A stretch of 64,000 bases of DNA from Arcuatula senhousia (lineage: Eukaryota > Mollusca > Bivalvia > Mytilida > Mytilidae): the NCBI GenBank assembly GCA_963971305.1, contig CAXARO010001026.1, forward strand, positions 16,548 to 80,547, given 5' to 3'. The translations under genes were made by a program, and so were the position numbers. The notes beneath the pieces were generated by a model. That model did not search any database. It had not been told where the DNA came from and worked only from the letters and a program-made list of their open reading frames with translations. Shown in pieces: positions 11,642 to 22,800 of this stretch; position 1 is the stretch's first letter; each line of letters opens with the position of its first letter.

Positions 11642-13752
11642 TTACATATATTTGTGGCAGTAGGCTGTTGTTAACCGATCAATGTCCTTTAGCTGGCCAT
11701 CTGAAAATAGGTTACAGTAGAACGATGAGTCCAGAAATAGTTTCATCAGGGCTGTTTTTTCATGAAACACCTTGACCCATGTCTCTTTGCCAACAATTGC
11801 GATGACTTTATGCTTAATTTTTAGGAAGCTGTCTTTCCTTAAATTGAACAATGACGAACATTCAAATAAAATGTGCACAAGATCCTCCTCACCCACTCCA
11901 CATATCAGACATATTGGGTTATCGGAAGTATTGAATTTGAATCTAGTAGATTGTGTCATGAAAGTTCCAGTGAGCATCATACATTTGGTGATCCCTTTTC
12001 TGATGTCTACAGTACAGGGAAGTAATGACAGCCAAGTGTTATGAGCTCTACCAATCCTCATATTTTCTTTATTTACATATTGTAACGAAGACTTCAATTC
12101 CATCTCTTTTTGGAGTTTTAGTGTCCATGCCTCAGCAAGTGCCTTGTTGCATACAAATTTCCACTTCTCTTTGGGTGGCATTTCTGACATCAGAGTTTGC
12201 ACACTTGGCAAATCGTACAGGGACAGTATTAGACTTATTTTAGTGAAAAAGCTCGATGGGATGTGCTCAGATAGCATCAGTTGTCTTTCAGTTAGCTTTT
12301 GAATTGTAGCATTATCGCAGGTAAGTATATTATGGAGGAAGCTTAGTTGTCTTTTATGAATTTCCGCCTCAATAGGAAGTGCCCCCAGCATTAAGTGTAC
12401 CATTGCTGTAGGGGTTCTAGTAGGCATAGATTGAAATCTACGTAAGTTGGACAGGTGAAATTTCGAAAGAGTTGATTCAAGGGCAGTTTTGGTAGGACGT
12501 AAGTCTGGTAGATCTTGTAGGATACAGTCGGGTTAAGACCATTAGTTCCATGTACGCCGGTATTGATTAGGGCATAAAGTGTCCTTCTTGCTAGACTAAT
12601 ACGGTCCTCAATATTTATCTCATTTTCTTTTGATTCAGATCTGATGATACCTAGATGTACTGTTTGATTAGTTGGTGAGATTTCAGAGTCGCCAAGTTTC
12701 CATGTCAGAGTGGTGTCTTTCTTATATTTATTCAAACTGATTGCTTTTGTTTTGGTTGGGTTAATTGTAACTCGGTCTTGAATTGAGTGTCTATGTAGTA
12801 CATTTAACATTGATTGGAGCTCTTGGTGGTTATTTGATATGAGGGCAAGATCGTCGGCACAAGTTGGACAGCCCACATATGTTTTTCCTAGACAGAGGCC
12901 TTAGCTTGCATGTTCTAGCTCCTTTAGGAGGTTGTTATTGTATATTTTGTAAAGATGTGTTGGTAGAACTCCTCCTTGTCTGACACCTTGCTTAATGTGA
13001 AATTGTTCACTGATATGGCCAGCCCATTTAATTTTGGAAGTGAGCCCATTGTATAAATCTCGGACAATGTTCCAGATTGCTGGTTGAATCCCAGTTTCAT
13101 ATGATTTATCTAACATGATGGTATGATTCACTACATCGAAGGCTTTCTGATTGTCGATTGTAATAAAGGAAAGTCTCATGTTTTGCATTGTTGTTTCTGC
13201 TCTAGCTTCTGAGATGAGGAGGGCAGCCAGCAACATAGAGAGACCTGTTGTAAAGCCAAACTGCAATGATGATTGGTCAAAGCATTCTTCTAATTTTGGT
13301 AAGAGGACGTATTCAAAAAGTTTTGTAAAGATTGGTGTAACTGTGATTCCTCTATAGTTATCTAGTAGTTTTGGATCCTTTGATTTCTTTAGAATAGGAG
13401 TTAGAATACCGGATTTGAGATTTGCTGGAAAGGTGCCTTCATCCAATATTTTATTAAATATTGTAGTTATGACTGGGATGAGGATTTTACCAGAGTACCT
13501 CAGATGCTCTGAGCTGATACCGAACTCGTCCTGTGACTTTCCTGTGTTCAGTCTCAGGATTGCGTTCTCAACCTCTTGTTCTGAGATCTTACTGAGAGTT
13601 TTTTGTCCTTGTATAATTCCCTAATCAAAGTGTGCCGATTCTCACACAATTCAATATATGTGTTGTCATAGCCTTTGTCTTTTGGTATGGATAGGTCTTC
13701 AAAGTATTTGAGGAAGCATTGCCTTTGTTCATCGGGATGGTAGTAGTCATTT
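11642..13752 (-). pseudogene. 5'-truncated, decayed LINE reverse transcriptase
   Basis: Three minus-strand reading blocks follow one another in order with frame breaks. 13752-13447 reads into the start of a reverse transcriptase (GKSQDEFGISSEHLRYSG). 13446-12901 holds the palm region with FDVVNH and GVRQGGVLP. 12876-12391 holds CADDLAL, a variant of the YADD catalytic box. 12427-11642 is a C-terminal region with a Cys/His cluster (CLICGVGEEDLVHILFEC). This is the standard order of a non-LTR retrotransposon ORF2. Stops and frameshifts make it non-functional. The endonuclease domain is absent, as expected after 5' truncation. The clade was not determined. Confidence 0.88.
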
Positions 13753-14559
13753 TAAAGCGTGCATCAAGCAAACCAATAGAATTACTGCATTTTAATTATA
13801 TGCACTGTTAATGTAATTATTTGTCACTAACAAAATCAATTATTTTTTTTTTTATAATTTGCTGTAAATTGTAAGCGATTTTCTTGCTTACCCTTCTTCT
13901 TTATCACCGTAGTCAAAAGTAATATAGTGTAATATTCATGATTTATATGCATTTTTGACAAAGAAATGCTTTGAATTACCAAAATTACATTAGAAATGCA
14001 AAAAAAAAACCAAAAAAACACCCGGCGCATTACACTTACATTGAATTACTTTAAAAAATGTATGCAATGCATTGCATATTTTCAAGCCTGATTTCTAGTC
14101 TATACAAATAGTTATTTGTGTTTTTTCTAAATTGCCGTTTAATTGTGGGCGTATTTTCTATTGGTTGTCATTACTTTGACTTGGTTGATATATGTTGTAT
14201 ATTCATATAACAAGTAGTGACCTCTCACCAGAAGCACTTGAATCCCCACACTGAAAGGTAAAAAGCTATAACTGTAAAAGGAAAATAACCCATATAAACA
14301 AACAGGGATGCAGAAGTCCAGCACCCTAGATATCGACAATGTGCAGCCTCATTGTTCCTATTTATTGCTTTTACATAAAACAAAATGAAAAAAAATCACC
14401 ATTTTTTGCAATGTAAATAGTTGCCTCATTCACTCTTTGTACCATTAAAAAAATAAATTAGAAGCCTCTCTGCCTCATCTGTTTTGAAACAAGAAATTGT
14501 GTCAAACAGAAAACGTGCCTTTCTATTTATTACATAGCTAGGTATTCTATCAATTACGA
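13753..14559. other. No gene seen; one short R1 fragment
   Basis: AT-rich. 14119-14160 resembles the 3' part of repeat R1 (TAAATTGCCGTTTAATTGTGGG). Open frames at 13836-14030 and 14139-14339 are hydrophobic by composition and show no recognisable family. Confidence 0.45.
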
Positions 14560-15415
14560 AGGTGAGCTTTGTTACATATATTGTCATTAAGCGGGAATTG
14601 ACTTGAACTTTTCAAAATTTTAAGTGCTCATTCATGCAAAAAAGGTCAAACCCAGCATCTGAACCATGTTTCTTGCTTATCATCTTTAGATGCATCTACC
14701 ATACCACTTTGGTTGAAGTGTACTTGCCTGTTAGCAGCATTCTTCTGTATTTTAATTGGTCATCCATGCAGAAAATATAGGTCACAGCCAGCATCTGAGG
14801 CATGCATTGTACTGAGCATCACAAGGTGCACCTACCATGCTAATATAATTCATGAGGCACTTGTCAGTAAGGAATGGACATTAACCATTCTTCCGTAAGA
14901 AGTCATTTATTTGGAAAATGTAGGTCTCAGCCAGAATCCAAAGCATGCATTGTGCAGAAATGGACTTATATCATTCTTCTGTAAGTGGTCATTCATGCAG
15001 AAAATATAGGTCACATCCAGCATCTGAAGCATGCATTTTGCTTAGCATGGCAAGGTGCACCTACCATATCAAAATGGTTGCTGTGGCACTTGTCAGTAAG
15101 CAAGAATGGACCCCAACCATTCTTCTGTAAGTGGTCATTCATGAGGAAATTATAGGTTACAACCAGCATCCGAAGCATGCATTATGCTAAGTATTTCAAG
15201 GTGCACCTACTATACCAATATGGTTGATGAGACACATATCAGTACCAGTAAGAGGGAATGGACTCTCACCATCTTCCGTAAAAGGTCATTCATGCGAAAA
15301 ATATAATACCATACCAATATGATTGATGTGGCACTTGTGAGTAAGTGGGAATTGAGAAATATGGGGATTTTGGACGGACAGACGAATATACCCAAACACT
15401 ATATGCCCCTCTTCT
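14560..15415 (-). mobile_element. Tandem array (~150-190 bp unit) with GACGGAC tail
   Basis: About five imperfect copies of a unit with CATTCTTCTGTAAGTGGTCA, GAAAATATAGGTCACAGCC, AGCATGCATT, AAGGTGCACCTACCATA and GGCACTTGTCAGTAAG. The array ends in GGACGGACAGACGAATA and ACTATATGCCCC. The layout (tandem core, then GACGGAC, then a conserved tail) matches the Helitron-like families elsewhere in the window. Short open frames inside it follow the repeat unit and are not genes. Confidence 0.6.
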
Positions 15416-15559
15416 AAAAAAAAAGCTAAAAAATTATTTTGTATGGCCTTATGGTAGCAAATTCTTATTTGTTACCCTGTTGGTGACAGCTAATCTGAAT
15501 TTATAACCCTGTTCTACACCTCCTTCGCCTAAAAATTAAAACCATATTTTGCAGCACAC

Positions 15560-15915
15560 CCATAGCATTGATTATATAGGAAGTTACTCCCTTCCTCATA
15601 GGTTGGAAACACAGGCTGTTTGATTTTTTTCAATGTTACTTAATGAAAAGAACAAAAACACACAAAAAAAAAGCACAAAATCAAATTCAGTCCCATTTGA
15701 AATCCTGAGGCATGTGTCACCTTACAACTTCCAACAACTTAGAGAATTTTGTATTATGTATTATGTATTATTCTTGTAAAATTTAAGACAAATTGGTTCG
15801 TCAGTTTCAGAGGAGAAAAAGGTTGAGTTTGTTTACAATGATGACCAAAAACAATGTAGCAAGAGTGATGGCATAAGTTCACATGACCTTTGACCTGTGA
15901 GCTAAAAATAATATA
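15560..15915 (-). mobile_element. Degenerate Helitron-like right end
   Basis: 15801-15915 retains GTCAGTTTCAGAGGAGAA and the terminal hairpin AGTTCACATGACC TTT GACCTGTGAGCT followed by AAAA. This is the same right end as the elements at 22815, 29556, 45365 and 56993. The microsatellite and the left end are lost. Confidence 0.55.
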
Positions 15916-16384
15916 TGGTCTTACATAGCACATGAGGGGTGAAATCTAAGCACCATATGCAGATGAAGACACTTTTTCAAATCAAAAAAATAATTCGAAA
16001 CTTGTAATTGTACATTTTGTCATGTTTGTTGCAGTTGGAACACATACACACAATACCCATGGATAATCCTCAAACATATATGTATTGAAAAATTTTAAAA
16101 TTGCCAAAAAACACATAAATTTGCATAAACATAACATTTAATTAAAATAACATGATGCATGTTACATTACTTACCACAGTTTTGTTTGTGATATAAAGAA
16201 ATGCAATATAAATGTAAACAATTCAAAATTTGAAAATTCAATGTTTAAATTAACTGCAGCATAAAAGACACAATTGTTCAAAACAATCTGAACAGTACAT
16301 ACAATGCTAAAAAATAAACTTGTGAAAAAAACAAAACAACAAACATTTTGTACAATAAAAATAATAGTAAAACTGGCCAAAATT

Positions 16385-16500
16385 TGGTAAACAGGAAGTA
16401 GGTGAGCAACAGATGTGAAACTGAATCCCATCATATGAGACCCCATACCAAATATCAACTGGCTGTGACTAGTAGTTGCTGAGAGAACTGTAACTTAACA
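16385..16500 (+). repeat. Dispersed repeat R3
   Basis: Contains AACAGGAAGTAGGTGAGCAAC, ATGAGACCCCAT, CAAATATCAACTGGCTGTGA and GTTGCTGAGAGAACTGT, shared with 27395-27570 and 36690-36815. Non-coding. It lies just downstream of gene 1. Confidence 0.6.
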
Positions 16501-16630
16501 TTACGCCCAGACTTTTAAAACATGGAATTTTCACTTTGTGAAAACTGGCAAATTAAGTGCCCTGAAAATTAAAGCCATCATTAAAGCTTAAAAGCAATAG
16601 ATTCAACTAAAACTTAAAACAATAGCACTA

Positions 16631-16863
16631 TCATCTAAATAAACGTATAACATTTGCAATAAAGTTCAAGAACATGTTTAAAACCCGATTTAGAGGCATA
16701 CTAAAAATGCTAATACTGGCATTGTCTACTTGGTTTGGCACAGCTTGTATTTTGGATTGCACGTCTTCTATCCATTGATCAACAACAGTTTCTAGTGTGG
16801 ACAATGCCATTGGACCATTGTTAAGTAATACTGCATGAAAGTCTTTGATATCAAAATGATGAC
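16631..16863 (-). CDS. Gene 1 exon 16 (terminal)
   Basis: Begins after TATTTCAG and completes a Gly codon. Encodes GHHFDIKDFHAVLLNNGP and TVVDQWI, the usual DUF885 C-terminus. About 46 further residues end LNRVLNMFLNFIANVIRLFR and then TGA at 16633-16631. The hydrophobic/basic extension is not typical of the bacterial family. Confidence 0.88.
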
Positions 16864-19800
16864 CTGAAATACAGAAATTGGTTTTATTAAATAATTAAAT
16901 TTCCATGGAAATTGTTATAACACTTATAACTTCATATAGGAGTAGAGAAATGGTAAAAAAACAGCTTTATGTTACTTATATTTTGGTAAACTTCATAAGA
17001 GTTGAAGTAGTTTGAAATTTGGTGAAAGTACCTTGTTGATAGGCTCTTATCCTTTATAACCTCTCTAAAATAGAAGTTGATGTAGTGATATTTTTGTTTA
17101 ATTTTGAAACCTGCATTAGTTCACATTACCAGTGGCCAATTCAGAGGGGGCTGAGGGGGCTTACCCCCCTTTAATTGAGAAATATAATTTTTCTGTATAA
17201 AATTGAACAAGCAACTTCAAATATTCATCAAAATCTAACATTTTTAGCAATTACGCCCCCCTTTCACGGACCTCTGGATTTGCCCCTGATTACCAAAGTT
17301 GTTTTGCATTTGCATATAACTTCTACTGCTTCTATGGTTACTCTTTTATTATTTTAAACAAGAGACAGTACAACTTATCATACTAAAACTGTGTACCAAA
17401 TTTTAAAACTATTCCTGGAGAAGAAGCTGAGAAATCTGCTTTGCAAATTGTGAATGGATATACAGAGTAACTGACAGATGAACGGATTGTTGGACAAAGT
17501 GGTTTGAAAAGTGGGTTTGAAAATAATCTACTCTCTGATGAGAAGGGCTATATGCAACCAAACTTGAGTGATTCTTACCTAATATTTTCTCTGCCTTAGC
17601 TCTCAATTCCTTTATCTTGAGTTCACCAATTTTATAGGCACAAGCTTGTCCTGGCCATGTAATGTATCTATCTACTTCAAGGTAAATTGTGTTTTGTCCT
17701 TTGGCTGAATACTTTGCTATGAAATCAGCTGCTTTTTCTCGTGACCACCTAAATTCAATGTTGTAAAATTAGACACAAAATATAATGTTTCTTTTATCTT
17801 TTAAGTCAATTTTTTTTAAATTCATGTTAAACTTTGTAAATATTAACTTTTTATTTTTTGTTTACCCTTTCACATCAATGACAAAGAACTGTTGACAAAA
17901 AAAGATTTTTTTTTTAAACGATGTCCCTCCCCCACTTGTTGCACCCAAAATTTGAACTCAAAAAGGTCCATAAACACAAAAAATTTAAGGATAAAAATTT
18001 CTAGGTAACATCCAAATTACATAAGGTGTACTTCAATTATATCAAGTTTCGTTGAACTCAATCGATGTTTCAGAGGAGCTGTGCTGACAAGATGATAAAT
18101 AAGGATATTCTGCAAATCTCTACGTTCAAAGGGCCATAACTCCAACAAAAATTTTTGGATCAAAATTTGCTGGTAACATGCACAACTACATACGTTGTCC
18201 TTCCTTCATACAAAGTTTCATTGATTTCATTCAATAATTTCGTTAAAAGAAGTGTAATGACCAACTTAGTGACAGACAGACATAACTTCAACCAAAGTGG
18301 AGGGAGACATAATAGTTACTACATGTATTATTTTATTCATAGTTTAAGAACTGAAACTTACCCCATTGAGTGAAGTCCAGTGTCTACAACAAGTCTACAT
18401 GCTCTGAAGATTTCATCACTGTATCTACCAAGCATTTTATAGTCTGTATTATAAATTCCCATTTCCTCACCAAGATATTCACAACTAGAAAAACTGTGAG
18501 CCGCAGCTCACAAATAAATACCCCCCACCCCCCAAAAAAATTAATCGGATAAAATTTTAAAATAGGAGATCCACATCTACATTATGTCACAAAGATTGTG
18601 TGTAAGTTTCATGAAAATCCATCACAGGGTTTAGGAGGAGTTGCAGATAAGAGAAACCCCAAAATCATTCTGATCAAACTTTCAAATAGTAGGTGCACAT
18701 CTATATTATGTTACAAAGATTGTGTAAAAGTTTCATGACAATCTACAAGGGGTTTAGGAGGAGTTGTGGATAAGAGAAGGGTACCCCCATGTAGTCAAAT
18801 GGCTAAGTCCATGTTTTGCTATGGGAAACCCATAAAATCATTCTGATCAAATTTTAAAATAGTAGGTGCACATCTACATTTTTTCACAACAATTGTGTGT
18901 ACGTTTCATGAAAATCCATCAAGGGATTTAGGAGGAGTTGTGGATAAGAGATGGGCACCCCCATGGAGCCGAATGGCTAAGTCCATGTTTTGCTATGGGA
19001 AACCCCAAAAATCGTTCTGATCAAATTTTAAAATAGTAGGTGCACATCTACATTATGTCACAAAGATTGTGTGTACGTTTCATGAAAATCCAACAATGGG
19101 TTTAGGAGGAGTTGCGGATAAGAGATGGGTACCCCCATGTAGTCGAATGGCTAAGTCCATGTTTTGCTATGGGAAACCCCAAAAATCGTTCTGATCAAAT
19201 TTTAAAATAGTAGGTGCACATCTACATTATGTCACAAAGATTGTGTGTAAGTTTCATGAAAATCCATCAAGGGGTTTAGGAGGACTTGCGGATAAGAGAT
19301 GGGTACCCCCATGTAGTCGACTGGCTAAGTCCATGTTTTGCTACGGGAAACCCCAAAAATCGTTCTGATCCAATTTTAAAATAGTAGGTGCACATCTACA
19401 TTATGTCACAAAGATTGTGTGTAAGTTTCATAAAAATCCATCAAGGGGTTTAGGAGCAGTTGCGGATAAGAGATGGGTACCCTGAAGTGTAACGGAAGGA
19501 CGGACGGAAGGACGGACGGAAGGACGGACGGACACCCCTATCACTATATACCCCCCACTTTTGAAGTGGGGGGTATAATAAAGAGCCCAACCCTATTTAT
19601 ATAAAAAAAATAATACAATAAATTGAAAACATTGGAATATACAACAGTCAATAAAATCAAGAAATACTGTAAGATCTGATGTAAAAATACATGTACCCCC
19701 TGATTCAAATACTCTATATCTGCAAAAGAAAACAGATGTCAATTATTCCCCCTTGAATAACAGCTGAGAGCGATGAGATTTTACTTTAAAAAATTCTTAA

Positions 19801-22800
19801 AGTGTTGAAAATTTTTTCAAAACTCTGAACTTAATAGCTTGAGTTTATGAACAAGAGGCTCCCAGGAGCCTGACTCGCTCACCTGGTCTTGATGTCAACC
19901 CTATTAAGGACATCGTAGAGCTAAATAAGCTGAACATTTAATCAAGCAACAGCTTTTCTCTTTTGGCAATAGTTTTCATTTCTTTATCTGCTATAAATTT
20001 CATTATATCAGCCAAAAACATGAAACATGTTTATTTAGGGGCTGTAATCCCTATAAGGGGTCATATGACAACTCCGACCCAATGAAGACTTTTGTAGAGC
20101 TAAATGAGCTGAACATTTAGGCAAGCAACAGCTTTTCACTATTTGCAATAGTTTTCATCCTATAGGCCAAAACACTATTTTTTGCCTTTAAGGGGATGTA
20201 ACCCCTATAAGGGGTCATCTGACAACTTCAACCCTATGAAGACTTTTGTAGAGCTAAATAAGCTGAACATTTAAGCAAGCAAAAACTTTTCTCCATCTGC
20301 AGTAGTTTTCATTCTATTGGCCAAAAACACTCTTTTTCGCCTGTAAGGGGCTGTAACCCCTATAGATCATCTGACAACTTTGACCCTAAGAATGCTCTTG
20401 TAGAGCTAAATGAGTTGAACATTTAAGCAAGCAACAGCTTTTCTCTATCTGCAATAGTTTTCATTCTATAGGCCAAAAACACTATTTTTGGTCTTTAAGG
20501 GGCCGTTATCCCTATAAGGGGTCATCTGACAACTTCGACCCTATGAAGACTTTTGTAGAGCTAAATGATCTGAACCTAAGCCAGGAATCTTTATCAAAGC
20601 TTATGTTTGTATTTAGTTGAATTTTTGTTAATTGTTTTTTGTCAAGAAGAGGGTCTTTCAATGCACTTTGGGATTGGGCTTGAATCATATGTATTTTATT
20701 TTCAATCCAGGGGCCAATTGAAAAACAGCGAGCAGCGACCGCTGGTCACAAATACACTATTTTTGGCCTTCAAGGGGCCGTAACCCCCAAAGGGGTCATC
20801 TGACAACTTTGACCCTATGGATACTTTTGTAGAGCTAAATAAGCTGAACATTTACGCAAGCAACAGCTTTTCTCCATCTGCAATAGTTTTCATTCTATAG
20901 GCCAAAAACACTATTTTTTGCCTGTAACCCCTATAGGGGGTCATCTGACAACTTTGACCCTAAGAATGCTTTTGTAGAGCTAAATGAGTTGAACATTTAA
21001 GCAAGCAACAGCTTTTCTCTATCTGCAATAGTTTTCATTCTATAGGCCAAACTAGAGGCTCCAAGGAGCCTGAATCGCTCACCTGATCTCTTATGCCAAA
21101 GTTTGAATAAATTTCACAAACTTTCAAGTATACAAAGTTGCAAAATAATCCTTTCAGTGGTTTCAGAGAAGATTTTTGGAAATCAGTTTAAACTAATAGA
21201 AAAAACAGTTAAAGGGAAATAACTCCTGTAAGGACCTTTTGATGCTGAACAAGCAAAGGAGTATGTTCGGAACGGGCCAAAAACGGCCCTAAATTTCAAA
21301 TTCGAGACTGCTACAAAATAATGCTGCTAGAATGGTCATAAGACTCTATGTTTTATAAAATGTCATAAATTGTGCATGAATTGTTTACTCTTGTGAACAA
21401 CAGAGACCTTAAAAGTTAGTGAATTTCTGTAAAAATTGCTATTTTTGACATATTTAGCCTCTTTTTCTGTAAAACATGATGGATATAATGTTGGCCGCAT
21501 ATTCTGACCAAAATCATTTTTTGGTTAAAATATTCGCTTTTTAGTAATAGATAAATAAACAAAAATCTATGTTGGTCAGAGCATGCGGCCACTTTTGATT
21601 TTGGCACAATAGTGGTGAAAAGGGGTGAAAAATTGACAAAAATGAAGATTTTCCTAATTTTTCTAATATTTAGGGTGTCGTCTAAGGAAACAGCACAATT
21701 TTATTATTAGAAACTATTATATTTGTTAAATATAGGTATTCTGTGGGTAATTTTCAAAGCATTCATTTAGATTTCTTAAACATGAAAAATCAGCCCAATT
21801 ACAGGACCAATTATGGGCCTTTGTGAACATACTCCTTTGCTTCAGATTTTCTCTATTTCTTATACTTTTCGAGTTATAAGCCAAAAACAATGGTCTAACC
21901 CCTTGTTCTATTTTTAGCAATGGCAGCCATGTTGGTTAGTCGACATGTATATTATTCACAAACTTGGTAGAGGACATCCTAAAGATTATGTATACAAAGT
22001 TTTAAAGCAATCCCTTCTGTGGTTTCAGAGAAGAAGATTTTTGAAAATCAGTGTAAATTAATGGAAAAAAAACCAGTTAATGGGGAACAACTCTTCAATG
22101 GCTGATCTGACAATTTTGACTCTGAAATCAATGTTGTAGATCTCAATAAGCTTAACAATTCTGCAATGCTAACTTTTCCTCTAGCTCTAATGGTTTTCAA
22201 GATATAGTTCAAAAACTGCAAAAATGGTCAATTTTGACGATTAAAGGGCAATAACTCCTATAGAATCAGAATCAGAATCAGAAATTTTATTGGAATAAAA
22301 TCCAGACAATTGGATTGTTACCACAACTTATATACAAGTACATACATAAAAACAGCACAATAATATGACAATGTTAAATTGGTGATACATAAAAATATAA
22401 GAAGGTTCACATATAGATTATAGTCTGACCATTTAAATATGTAAGTATAAGGAGTGGTTTCACAACTTCGACTCAATGGAGAGTTTCGTAGAGCTTTTGA
22501 TGCTGAACAAGGGAGGTTGCTTCCGATTTTCTCTATCTCTTATATTTTTTGAGTTATAAGCCAAAAACAATGGTCTGAACCCCCTGTTCTATTTTTAGCA
22601 ACGGCGGCCATGTTCGTTGGTTGACATGTATATAATTCACAAACTTGGTAGAGGACATCCTAAAGATCATGTATACCAAGTATCAATGCAATCACTTCAG
22701 TGGTTTTAGAGAAGAAGATCTTTGAAGAAAAGTTAACGGACGACGGACAGACGGACAGACAACGGACGCTTAACCATGACAAAAGCTCACATGACCTTTC

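Noticed and set aside
14560..15415. CRISPR-like array
   Set aside because: The units are long, imperfect and contiguous without unique spacers, and the DNA is animal.
19579..19592. A normal 14-nt micro-exon
   Set aside because: No GT follows the 14 nt; the flank is the transposon end, and joining its two sides restores a contiguous exon.
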